This document shows positions 46,645 through 54,957 of a stretch of 64,000 nt of DNA, in pieces; positions within the stretch are counted from its first letter, which is position 1, and each line of letters begins with the position of its first letter. The DNA is taken from positions 310,001 to 374,000 of the forward strand of contig JAFKEE010000016.1 of assembly GCA_017307505.1 (NCBI GenBank), written 5' to 3'. The stretch comes from Acidobacteriota bacterium (GTDB lineage Bacteria > Acidobacteriota > Terriglobia > Bryobacterales > Bryobacteraceae). Under the pieces are notes generated by a model that ran no database searches, was not told the origin of the DNA, and saw only the letters and a program-made list of their open reading frames with translations. Both the position numbers and the translations under genes were made by a program.

Positions 46645-48420
46645 TTATTCGACACCCACAGGCGGCATTCTCAGCCAGCCCTGGCGGCGCTGGGTAAGGC
46701 CCAACCGGTGCATCATGCGGGTCATGGGCTGCACGCTGCGCAGAAGGCGGAGCATAGTTTCGTCCCGCGCCTCGCTGCTATCCTCGCTGTCTCCGTTGAT
46801 CAGGGCGAGCAGGGCTTCCACGCGGCCTTTGGCCGGTGGGTAGACGCGCAGTTCGATGTCGTCCTTTTCGGGGATGTTCGCCAGTTTCTTAGCGGCCCGG
46901 ATGGCGGCGGGGAAGCCGCCCAGTTCGTCGACCAGGCCCCGAGCCAGGGCATCTTCGCCACTCCAGACACGCCCGCGGGCGATGTCTTCCACGCGCGCCA
47001 GCGGCAGTTTCCGTCCTTCGGCAACTTTCCGGGTGAAGTTGGCATAGATACGATCGAGCGAGCCACGGACGACGGCCCACTGCTCGGGCGTGAAATCGGA
47101 GTAGCCGTCGTACATGCCGGCGTTGGGGCCGGTCTGGACGGCGTCGAAGGAGACGCCCAGTTTTTCCCAGAGGGCGCGGGTGTACATCTTGCCGGTAAAG
47201 ACGCCGATGGAGCCGGTGATGGTGCCGGGCTGGGCGATGATGCGATCGGCGCCCATCGCGACGTAGTAGCCGCCGGAAGCGGCGAGCGACGACATGGAGA
47301 CGATGACGGGCTTTTTGGCCTGGCGGGCCCGCATCACTTCGCGCCAGATGGTCTCGGAGGCGACGACGCTGCCGCCGGGCGAGTCGACGCGAAAGATGAT
47401 GGCTTTTACGTCCTTATCCTCGACGGCTTTGCGGAAGGCGGAGGAGACCGTATCGGAGCCCATGGACTCGGTGCCGTTCATGGGATCGAAGCCGCTGCGG
47501 CCGGAGACGATGTCGCCGGAGCCGTAGATGAGCGCGATGCGTTTGCCGCCGGTGTGGAGGTCGTCGGTACGGGCATCGTAGGCGCCGAGCCAGAGGAGTT
47601 TGGCGTCCTTGCCGGCACGGCGTTTGGCTTTCTCGTAGACTTCGTCGCGATAGGCCTGGCCGTCGATCAGGTGCAGCGCGACGGCTTGTTCGCCCGGGTA
47701 AGGACCTTCGGAGAGCGCCTGCCGGGCGGCCTCGGTGGTGAGTTTGCGCCCTTCGGCCACGCCGCGGGCCATGACGGAGAAACTGGAGTCGAGCAGGCGC
47801 TGCTCGGCCTCGCGATGCGCGGGGGTGAACTCCTTTTCGAGATAGGTGTTGATGGCGTTCTTGAATTCCTTGCGGCCTTCGAAGCGGGGGGCGATGCCGA
47901 GTTTGTCGAAGGCTCCGCGGACGAAGGGTACCTCGAAGCGCATGCCGGCGACGCCGAAATCAGAGTTGGGCTGGAGCCAGATCTCATCACAGGCGGAGGC
48001 GAGGTAGTAGGAGGTGAGGCCGGAGTTCTCGCCATCGAAGTCTTCCGCGTAGGCGATGGCGAATTTCTTTGACTTGCGGAAGGCCAGAATGGCGTCGCGG
48101 ACCTCCTGGGCATGGGCGGGCATGAGAGGGGAGGAGCCGACCCGGACGATCAGGCCTTTGACTTTCGGGTCGAGGGAAGCCTTTTCGAGGGCAAACACGA
48201 TGTCTAGGAGGGTGGTGGCTCCGCGGTTCTGGAACTGCGAGAGGGCGTCGGAGGGCGCCTGTTCCACGAGACTGGTCTCGAGGTTCAGTTCGACGATGGT
48301 GTTCTGAGCCACCGTGGCCACATTGCGCTGAGCAAAGTAGGCAATCAGCATCACCAGAAAACCGAGTACCACTACAAATCCGCCGATTATGGCGAGGGTC
48401 CGCCCGATCATCCGTCTCAT
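46645..48420 (-). CDS. Signal peptide peptidase SppA, second copy
   Basis: A 591-aa paralogue of the SppA at 10291. It has an N-terminal anchor (IGRTLAIIGGFVVVLGFLVM, residues 5-24), a first ClpP-like domain with the Lys in GRKEFKNAI (about K187) and a second with the Ser in SSLAASGGYYVAMG (about S382); VDSPGGSVVASE precedes it. Both catalytic residues are present, so it should be active. The C-terminal 40 residues (LLRSVQPMTRMMHRLGL) are an extra tail. It is divergent from the rluD gene with start codons nearly touching. Confidence 0.93.
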   Translation of the reverse strand: MRRMIGRTLAIIGGFVVVLGFLVMLIAYFAQRNVATVAQNTIVELNLETSLVEQAPSDALSQFQNRGATTLLDIVFALEKASLDPKVKGLIVRVGSSPLMPAHAQEVRDAILAFRKSKKFAIAYAEDFDGENSGLTSYYLASACDEIWLQPNSDFGVAGMRFEVPFVRGAFDKLGIAPRFEGRKEFKNAINTYLEKEFTPAHREAEQRLLDSSFSVMARGVAEGRKLTTEAARQALSEGPYPGEQAVALHLIDGQAYRDEVYEKAKRRAGKDAKLLWLGAYDARTDDLHTGGKRIALIYGSGDIVSGRSGFDPMNGTESMGSDTVSSAFRKAVEDKDVKAIIFRVDSPGGSVVASETIWREVMRARQAKKPVIVSMSSLAASGGYYVAMGADRIIAQPGTITGSIGVFTGKMYTRALWEKLGVSFDAVQTGPNAGMYDGYSDFTPEQWAVVRGSLDRIYANFTRKVAEGRKLPLARVEDIARGRVWSGEDALARGLVDELGGFPAAIRAAKKLANIPEKDDIELRVYPPAKGRVEALLALINGDSEDSSEARDETMLRLLRSVQPMTRMMHRLGLTQRRQGWLRMPPVGVE

Positions 48421-48443
48421 TGCCCCAGTGTACGCTGGAAGGG

Positions 48444-49340
48444 GTGCATAGCTTTTTGATCGGTGAGGGAGACGCGGGGCAACGGCTGGATCATTTCCTG
48501 ACGGCGCGGCTGCCGGAGTATAGCCGGGCGCGGCTGCAGTCGTGGGTGGAAGAGGGCCGGGTGCGGGTGAACGGGGAGAGCCGCAAGGCCTCGTGGAAGC
48601 TGCGAGCCGGCGAGACGGTGGAAGTGGAACCGGCGGAACTGAAGCCGTTGCGAGCGTTCGCGGAAGATATCCCGCTGGAAATCCTGTATGAAGACGAGAG
48701 CCTGCTGGCGATCAACAAGCCGGCCGGGCTGGTGGTGCACGCGGGCGCGGGCAATGAGTCGGGCACCCTGGTGAACGCGCTGCTGCACCACTTCGAATCG
48801 TTGTCGACGGTCGGTGGGGACCTGCGGCCGGGCATCGTGCACCGGCTGGACAAAGGCACCAGCGGGGTGATGCTGGTGGCGCGCACAGATGCGGCGCACC
48901 GCAATCTGGCGGCGCAGTTCGCCGGGCGCAAGGTGAAAAAAGTTTACCTGGCGCTGGTGATGGGGCACGTCAAACGGGATGCGGGGCGGATTGATACGGC
49001 GATCACACGCGATCCGGTGAACCGCACGAAGATGACGGCCCGGCTGGAGGAGGGGCGCGAGGCGCACACCGAGTATTTCGTGCTGGAGCGGCTGAGGCAC
49101 CACACGCTGCTGCGGGTGCTGATCGGGACAGGGCGGACGCACCAGATCCGGGTCCATCTGTCGCAACTGGGCCATCCGGTGGCGGGGGATCCGTTGTATG
49201 GCGCTCCGGCGGCGCCGGAGAACCGGCCGTGGCTGCATGCGTGGCGAATCACCTTCACATCGCCGGCGACGGGAGAAGAATTGACGATTGAAGCGCCTCT
49301 GCCGGAGGAGCTTGTTGCCTGGAAAGAACGGCTCCTATAA
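48444..49340 (+). CDS. RluD-family 23S rRNA pseudouridine synthase
   Basis: A 298-aa RluA-superfamily enzyme. An S4 RNA-binding domain (residues 5-60: AGQRLDHFLTARLPEYSRAR) is followed by the catalytic domain with HRLDKGTSGVMLVART (catalytic Asp), VYLALVMG and the C-terminal GRTHQIRVHLSQLGHPVAGD. The GTG at 48444 gives a start homologous to RluD; the frame opens at a TTG at 48420 that abuts the divergent sppA start, and its few extra residues look non-native. The RluD, RluC or RluA position specificity is not decided by these motifs, though the length and S4 domain favour RluD. Confidence 0.87.
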   Translation: MHSFLIGEGDAGQRLDHFLTARLPEYSRARLQSWVEEGRVRVNGESRKASWKLRAGETVEVEPAELKPLRAFAEDIPLEILYEDESLLAINKPAGLVVHAGAGNESGTLVNALLHHFESLSTVGGDLRPGIVHRLDKGTSGVMLVARTDAAHRNLAAQFAGRKVKKVYLALVMGHVKRDAGRIDTAITRDPVNRTKMTARLEEGREAHTEYFVLERLRHHTLLRVLIGTGRTHQIRVHLSQLGHPVAGDPLYGAPAAPENRPWLHAWRITFTSPATGEELTIEAPLPEELVAWKERLL

Positions 49341-49372
49341 TCAAGGTGGTATTGAAGGCGAACCGAGGTTTT

Positions 49373-50281
49373 ATGACGACGAGACGCTCATTCCTGTCGT
49401 TGGCTTCCTGCCTGCCGGCCCTGGGCCAGCAGGTGGCCGATTCCAACCAGACCATCACCTACGACGTCACGCGCGTCAACCTGCTGTATACCGTTTCCGA
49501 CAAACGGGGCCGGTTTGTGAACAACCTCAGCCGTGACGACTTCGAGGTCTACGAAGAGAAGAAGAAGCAGAAGATTCTGGAGTTCGCGGCGGAGACCAAC
49601 CTGCCGCTGCGCATCGGCCTGCTTGTCGATACGAGCAACTCGATCAGGGACCGCTTCCGGTTTGAGCTGGAAGCTTCCGGCCAGTTTCTGAAGAGCGTGG
49701 TGCGGAAGAACGTCGACAAAGCGGTGGTCTACAGCTTCGATACAGAGACGCGCATCATCCAGGACTTCACGGACGATTCGGATCTGCTCGACAAGAAGGT
49801 GCGGGAGTTGCGGCCGGGCGGAGGCACGGCGTTCTACGACTCCATTTTCCTCTGCTGCCGCGACCGCCTGGACAAAGAGCAGCCGCGTGAGAAGTTTCGC
49901 CGGGCGCTGATCATGGTGGGGGACGGCGAGGACAATAACTCGCACTACACGCGGGATCAGGCACTGGAGATGCTGCACAAGTCGGAGGTGGTGGTGTATG
50001 CCATTTCGACGAATACGACACGCAGCGAGACGAGCGGCGACAAGGTGCTGCGGTATTTCGCGTCGGAGACGGGCGGACTGGCCTTTTTCCCTTTCAAGGC
50101 GGAGGATCTTTCGCAGGACTTCGAGAACATCGCCAACGAGCTGCGATCGCAGTACAGCATCCTATTCCGGCCGGAGCCGCTAAGGACCGACGGTTTGTAT
50201 CATCCGGTGCAGATCAAGGTGCGAGAGCGCAAGGACCTGGTGGTGCGTGCCCGCAAGGGCTACTACGCGCCTAAGGCGTAA
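49373..50281 (+). CDS. VWFA-related secreted protein (acidobacterial type)
   Basis: A 302-aa protein with a twin-arginine-like signal (TTRRSFLSLASCLPALG), a beta-rich segment with LYTVSDKRGRFVNNLSRDDF and VYEEKKKQKILEF, and a von Willebrand factor A domain whose MIDAS motif is LLVDTSNSIRDRF, with later Thr and Asp ligands in GGGTAFYDSI and VGDGEDNNSHY. The combination is described in acidobacterial genomes as a family of its own and its function is unknown; adhesion or protein assembly at the envelope is a guess. ATG 49373 has GAGG upstream. Confidence 0.87.
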   Translation: MTTRRSFLSLASCLPALGQQVADSNQTITYDVTRVNLLYTVSDKRGRFVNNLSRDDFEVYEEKKKQKILEFAAETNLPLRIGLLVDTSNSIRDRFRFELEASGQFLKSVVRKNVDKAVVYSFDTETRIIQDFTDDSDLLDKKVRELRPGGGTAFYDSIFLCCRDRLDKEQPREKFRRALIMVGDGEDNNSHYTRDQALEMLHKSEVVVYAISTNTTRSETSGDKVLRYFASETGGLAFFPFKAEDLSQDFENIANELRSQYSILFRPEPLRTDGLYHPVQIKVRERKDLVVRARKGYYAPKA

Positions 50282-50481
50282 CGCGCGCATTCTGCCACCG
50301 GGCGCGCTACCGGCTCAGCAACCACACCGCTGAAGGCGCCTGGGCCAGCCCGCCGCTATCGCTCCGGGACTGGTCAAGGGCGGGCGGCTTTGTACGCTCT
50401 GCCGGACCTCGGGGCCATGCGGGACTCGTTTGATGACATCCCTTCGCGCTTAAATGGAGGCATGAGGGGATTTGTTCGATC

Positions 50482-51816
50482 ATGACTGGCGACCCCGCTT
50501 TGTGGCATCGCCTGCAATTCGCATTCACCATCGTTTATCACTATCTGTTTCCGCAGCTGACCATGGGCATCGCCTGGTTCCTGGTCTTCTGGAAATATCT
50601 GCACTGGCGTTCGGGCAGGGCGGAGTACGGCGCGGCGGCGCGCCTGTGGGCTCGTATCTTCGGGGTGAACTTCGCGGTCGGCGTAGTGACGGGCATCCCG
50701 ATGGAGTTTCAGTTCGGCACCAACTGGTCTGCGTTCTCGAAGTACTCCGGCAGCGTGATCGGGCAGTCGCTGGCCATGGAGGGGATGTTTGCTTTCTTTC
50801 TGGAAAGCGCGTTTATCGGCGCCCTGGTGTGGGGCGAGAAGCGCCTGGGGCCGCGGAACCATTTCCTGGCAGCGCTGGGTGTGGCGCTGGGTAGCTGGAC
50901 CTCCGGCTTTTTCATTATCGTGACCAACGCGTTCATGCAGCATCCTGCCGGGTATGCGGTGGCAGCGGACGGTTCGCTGAAGATCGGCAGTATGGCCGAG
51001 TACCTGTTGAACCCGTGGGCACTGGTCCAGTTCGGGCACAACCAGGCGGCGGCGCTGGTGACCGGATCGTTCGCGATTGCGGCCGTCGGCGCGTTCTACC
51101 TGCTGAGGAAGGAACACACAGAGCAGGGGCGTCTTTACCTGAACTGGGGCAGCGCGATTGGACTGGCGGCGGCGCTGCTGGTGGCCTTTCCGACCGGCGA
51201 CGCGCAGGCCAAGCTGGTGGCACATCATCAACCGGCGGCCCTGGCGGCGATGGAAGGGCGTTTCGAAACGGGTCCGATGGCGGACATCACGCTGATCGGT
51301 CAGCCGAACGTCAAAATGCGGCGGCTGGATAATCCTATCCGCATTCCGGGCATGCTGAGCTTCCTGGCATTCGGAACGTTCCACAGCAACGTGCAGGGCC
51401 TGGGGGCGTTTCCGGAAGATACGTGGCCGACGAATATCGAGCTGCTCTACTACTCGTTTCACGTCATGGCCGGCCTGGGCACGATATTCATTGCGCTGAT
51501 GGGGCTGGCGAATCTGCTGCGCTGGCGGGGGCTGCTGGAAAAGGCACGGCCGTTGTTGTGGGTAATCATGCTGGCTTTTCCGTTCCCGTTTATTGCCAAT
51601 ACGGCCGGATGGATGACGGCGGAGTTAGGACGGCAGCCGTGGCTGATCTACGGGCTGTACCGCACGAGCGAGGGTTACAGCAAGGCGGTGAGCTCCGGGG
51701 ATGTGCTGTTCACGCTGATCGGGTTCACCGGGCTCTATTTCGTCGTGGGACTGCTGTATCTGTATCTGGTTGGCCGCGAAGTGATGCATGGCCCGCCCGC
51801 CGTGGAGGTGCACTGA
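50482..51816 (+). CDS. cydA: Cytochrome bd oxidase subunit I
   Basis: A 444-aa quinol oxidase subunit with nine predicted helices. The heme ligands fit: a His in FTIVYHYLFPQLTMG, a His in LVQFGHNQAAALVTG, and a Met in SFHVMAGLG. The quinol-binding loop is short (KLVAHHQPAALAAMEG then about 35 residues), so it is the short-loop rather than the E. coli long-loop form. An ATG eight codons upstream in another frame (50462) overlaps the cydA start. GAGGGG lies 12 nt upstream as a possible RBS. Together with cydB it forms a high-affinity oxidase for low oxygen. Confidence 0.95.
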   Translation: MTGDPALWHRLQFAFTIVYHYLFPQLTMGIAWFLVFWKYLHWRSGRAEYGAAARLWARIFGVNFAVGVVTGIPMEFQFGTNWSAFSKYSGSVIGQSLAMEGMFAFFLESAFIGALVWGEKRLGPRNHFLAALGVALGSWTSGFFIIVTNAFMQHPAGYAVAADGSLKIGSMAEYLLNPWALVQFGHNQAAALVTGSFAIAAVGAFYLLRKEHTEQGRLYLNWGSAIGLAAALLVAFPTGDAQAKLVAHHQPAALAAMEGRFETGPMADITLIGQPNVKMRRLDNPIRIPGMLSFLAFGTFHSNVQGLGAFPEDTWPTNIELLYYSFHVMAGLGTIFIALMGLANLLRWRGLLEKARPLLWVIMLAFPFPFIANTAGWMTAELGRQPWLIYGLYRTSEGYSKAVSSGDVLFTLIGFTGLYFVVGLLYLYLVGREVMHGPPAVEVH

Positions 51817-52865
51817 TGGTGGAGGCCTGGTTTGGCGTTCTGTGCCTGATGATCACGTTCTTCGTGGTTTTGGATGGTTGGGATATCGGGGCGGGCATGC
51901 TGCATTTCCTGGTGGCCAAGAACCAGGACGAGCGGCGCGTGCTGATTGCCGCCGTGGGTCCGCTGTGGAGCTGGCATGAGGTGTGGCTGGTGGCGACCGG
52001 CGGAGTACTGTTCGTGGCCTTTCCCCGCGTGCTGTCGATCGCCTTCCCGGGCTACTACCTGGCGCTGTTCCTGGTGCTTTGGACACTGGTGCTGAGGGGG
52101 ATCTCGCTGGAGTTCCGCGGGCATATTGATGATGGAATGTGGCGATCGTTCTGGGACTTCGTCATTGTCGTTTCGAACACGCTGCTGGCGGTGTTGTTTG
52201 GAGCTGCGTTAGGGAACGTTGTGCGCGGCATGCCACTGGGGCCGGAGGCGGAACTGAGCCTGCCGCTGTTCACGCATTTCGGCGTGGAAGGCAGCGTGGG
52301 CATCCTGGACTGGTACACGGTTTCGGTGGCGGTCTTCACCGTCGTGACGCTCGCCGCGCACGGCGCGTCGTACCTGACTTTGAAGACGACGGGCGATGTC
52401 CATCAAAGAAGCCGGCGATTGTCCGGCCGGTTGTGGCTGGCGGTGGCGGTGCTGCTGGCGGTGGTCACGGGCATGACGGCGATGGTGAGACCGGAGTTGT
52501 TTTCCGGGATTGCCGGGCGTCCGCCGGCCTGGCTGACTGTGGCGGTGGTGATGGGCGGAGCAGGGGCCATCGGGACGGGTCTGAGGTCCGGGCAGGAGGC
52601 GCGGGTCTTTCTTGGTGGGATCGCCTTCATTGCCGGGCTGCTGGCGACGGCGGCCGTGAGCCTGTTTCCGGTGATTCTGCACTCGACGATGGATGCGCGG
52701 AACTCGATTACCGCCTACAACGGGTCGGCTGACCCGTCGAGTTTGCGGGCGGCGGCGTGGTGGTGGCCGGCGGCGTTTGTGCTGTCGTTCTTTTACTTCC
52801 GCTTCATCGGGAAGCACTACCGGGGGCGGGTGGAGGTTTCGAAGGACTCGCAACAGCCCTATTAG
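51816..52865 (+). CDS. cydB: Cytochrome bd oxidase subunit II
   Basis: A 349-aa membrane protein of about eight helices. It begins WFGVLCLMITFFVVLDGWDIGAG (Asp/Trp segment typical of CydB), with PLWSWHEVWLVATGGVLFVAFP, GISLEFRGH, and TAYNGSADPSSLRAAAWW near the C-terminus. Its ATG overlaps the cydA TGA (TGATG), so subunits are made together. No cydX or cydDC gene is visible. The tail of about 25 residues is hydrophilic. Confidence 0.95.
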   Translation: MVEAWFGVLCLMITFFVVLDGWDIGAGMLHFLVAKNQDERRVLIAAVGPLWSWHEVWLVATGGVLFVAFPRVLSIAFPGYYLALFLVLWTLVLRGISLEFRGHIDDGMWRSFWDFVIVVSNTLLAVLFGAALGNVVRGMPLGPEAELSLPLFTHFGVEGSVGILDWYTVSVAVFTVVTLAAHGASYLTLKTTGDVHQRSRRLSGRLWLAVAVLLAVVTGMTAMVRPELFSGIAGRPPAWLTVAVVMGGAGAIGTGLRSGQEARVFLGGIAFIAGLLATAAVSLFPVILHSTMDARNSITAYNGSADPSSLRAAAWWWPAAFVLSFFYFRFIGKHYRGRVEVSKDSQQPY

Positions 52866-52895
52866 GGGCCATCTTTTGGCTGGCAGTTGAATCGG

Positions 52896-52951
52896 TTGAC
52901 CTGATCGTACAGTCTAGTAACTTACGGGTCGATTTTCTGACTCGTCAGTCA
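52896..52951 (+). promoter_or_regulatory. Candidate promoter and inverted-repeat operator before tetR
   Basis: TTGACC (52896-52901) lies 16 bp before TAACTT (52918-52923), a moderate sigma-70 match. Just downstream TGACT and AGTCA form an inverted repeat with a 4-nt centre (52938-52951), ending 2 bp before the tetR ATG at 52954. This is a plausible autoregulatory site for the TetR protein; the real operator may be longer. Confidence 0.5.
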
Positions 52952-52953
52952 TT

Positions 52954-53565
52954 ATGGCCGTACAAGGCAAAACCAAACACGAAGTACTCTCTGCCTTCCG
53001 CACCGCCGAAATCCTCGGCGCGGCGCGTAAAGTCTTTGCGGAGAAGGGGTTTAACGACGCCACGATGGACCAGATCGCGGAAGCAGGCGGTTTGTCGAAG
53101 GGCACGGTCTACCTCTATTTCCCGTCAAAGCGTGACGTCTACCTGGCGGCGCTGATGCATGGTGCGCAGGAATTGGGCATATTGACGGCGCAGAGGATGG
53201 CGGCGGTGGAAGGGTTCCGGGCAAAGATCCGGGCCTTTTTCCAGACGCGGCTGCAGTACCTGGAAGAGAACCGCGATTTCTTCCAGATCTATCATTCCGA
53301 GTTCGGCAACATCATGCATCCGGTGGCGTTGTGCCAGGACTTCCGGGATCTGTACCTGAAGAACCTGGTGGCGTTCGAGTCGCTGCTGAAGGAAGGCATG
53401 GAGGCGGGCGAGATCCGGGCGTCGAACCTGCCGACGATTGCGTCGGCGATCTACGACATGGCGAAGGGGACGATGATGCGGCGCCTGATCGGGCCGACCG
53501 GAACCAGCGTGGACGAAGACGTGGAGACGTTGACGGATCTGGCCTGGAAAGGAATTTCCAACTAA
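52954..53565 (+). CDS. TetR-family transcriptional regulator
   Basis: A 203-aa repressor with an N-terminal helix-turn-helix (ILGAARKVFAEKGFNDATM followed by IAEAGGLSKGTVYLYFPSKR) and an all-helical C-terminal ligand domain. Its stop overlaps the TolC-like gene's ATG (TAATG), placing it as first gene of the efflux operon and making it the likely repressor of that operon. An inverted repeat lies immediately upstream. Its inducer is unknown. Confidence 0.92.
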   Translation: MAVQGKTKHEVLSAFRTAEILGAARKVFAEKGFNDATMDQIAEAGGLSKGTVYLYFPSKRDVYLAALMHGAQELGILTAQRMAAVEGFRAKIRAFFQTRLQYLEENRDFFQIYHSEFGNIMHPVALCQDFRDLYLKNLVAFESLLKEGMEAGEIRASNLPTIASAIYDMAKGTMMRRLIGPTGTSVDEDVETLTDLAWKGISN

Positions 53566-54938
53566 TGAGGGGCATACACTTAGCGATTCTGGGCGGGCTG
53601 CTGGCGGGGTCGGTGGCGGCGCAGCAGAATCCGTTTCTGGGCGCGGTGCCGGAGGGCCAGGCGACGGGGGGTCCGCTGGCGTTGACGCTGCACCAGGCCG
53701 TGGAGCGAGGCTTGAAGCACAACCTGGGGGCGGTGCTGGCCGGGCACTCGGCCAAAGAGGCGCGGGGGGAACGACTGGTGGCGCTGAGCCAGCTGCTGCC
53801 GAACATCAATGGCCGGGTGACCGAGACTTCGCAGCAGGTGAACCTGGCGGCATTCGGGTTCGATTCGTTCCCGGGGATCCATCCGATCATTGGGCCGTTC
53901 GGAGTTTTTGACACTCGGGCGACGGTGTCGCAGACGATTCTGAACTTCCGGTCCCTGCGTGGTTCGCAGGCGAGTGTGGCGGCGCAGAAGGCGTCGGAGC
54001 TGTCGTATAAAGACGCGCGGGATACGGTGGCGCTGGTGGTGACGTCGCTGTATCTGCAGTCGGCGTCGGAGCTGAGCCGGATCGAGGCGGTGGAGGCGCA
54101 GGTGGCGGCGGCGCAGGCGCTGTACAACCAGGCGGTGGATTTCAAGAAAGAGGGCATGGTGCCGGGGATCGACGTGCTGCGCGCGCAGGTGGAACTGCAG
54201 GCGCAGAAGCAGCGGCTGATCGCGGCCAGGAATTCGTTCGAGAAGAGCAAGTTGTCGTTGGGCCGGGCGATTGGGCTGCCGGACGGGCAGGAGATCCAAC
54301 TCACGGATGCGATGCCTCAGGCGACGCCGCCGGCTCCGGCGATGGAGGAGGCGCTGGCGCGGGCGTACGAAGGCCGGATGGACTATCAGAGCCTGTCGAA
54401 CCGGGTGAAGGCGGCTGAGCTGTCGGCGCGCGCCGCGTCGGCGGGCTATTTGCCGTCGGTCGGGTTCACTGGGGATTACGGAGTGCTCGGCAAGAGTCCG
54501 GTGAACATGCACGGCACGTTCATGGCGGGTGTGGGTGTGAACATTCCGATCTTCCAGGGCGGCCGGGTGAAGGGCGAGGTCCTGGAAGCCCAGGCGGCGC
54601 TGGCGAAGGAGCGGGCGCAGCTGGACAATCTGCGCGGGCAGATCGCATTTGAGCTGCGGAGTGCGCTGCTGGACCTGAAGTCGACGGCGGAGCAACTGGA
54701 CGTGAATCGCTCGGCGGTGACGCTGGCGAAGCAGCAGTCCGAGCAGGCGCGGGACCGGTTCGCCGCGGGTGTCACCAACAATCTGGAAGTGGTGCAGGCG
54801 CAGGAGGCGGTGGCCGCCGCGAACGAGAATTTCATTTCGAGCCTGTTCTCCTACAATCTGGCGCGGGCGCAGTTGGCCCGGGCGATGGGCGGCATTGAGA
54901 AGAACGTGGATGTCCTCTTCCCGGAAGGAAAGCAATAG
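53565..54938 (+). CDS. TolC-like outer membrane efflux protein
   Basis: A 457-aa outer-membrane factor. A signal peptide (MRGIHLAILGGLLAGSVAAQ) precedes two repeats of the OEP domain made of long coiled-coil helices (LTLHQAVERGLKHNLGAVL, then SYKDARDTVALVVTSLYLQS; second half ARAYEGRMDYQSLSNRVKAA and FRSALLDLKS-like segments). The C-terminal helix pair (RFAAGVTNNLEVVQAQEAVA) is typical. It forms a trimeric exit duct for the EmrA/EmrB-like pair encoded downstream. Confidence 0.9.
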   Translation: MRGIHLAILGGLLAGSVAAQQNPFLGAVPEGQATGGPLALTLHQAVERGLKHNLGAVLAGHSAKEARGERLVALSQLLPNINGRVTETSQQVNLAAFGFDSFPGIHPIIGPFGVFDTRATVSQTILNFRSLRGSQASVAAQKASELSYKDARDTVALVVTSLYLQSASELSRIEAVEAQVAAAQALYNQAVDFKKEGMVPGIDVLRAQVELQAQKQRLIAARNSFEKSKLSLGRAIGLPDGQEIQLTDAMPQATPPAPAMEEALARAYEGRMDYQSLSNRVKAAELSARAASAGYLPSVGFTGDYGVLGKSPVNMHGTFMAGVGVNIPIFQGGRVKGEVLEAQAALAKERAQLDNLRGQIAFELRSALLDLKSTAEQLDVNRSAVTLAKQQSEQARDRFAAGVTNNLEVVQAQEAVAAANENFISSLFSYNLARAQLARAMGGIEKNVDVLFPEGKQ

Positions 54939-54957
54939 GTATATGGGGAGCCCCAAC

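Noticed and set aside
46182-46697. 171-codon plus-strand frame bridging the VOC gene and second sppA
   Set aside because: It overlaps the VOC gene out of frame, has no RBS and low-complexity Pro/Gly/Arg sequence.
49800-49950. Possible frameshift in the VWFA gene
   Set aside because: The frame is continuous from the MIDAS motif to the C-terminus with expected segments; no disruption found.
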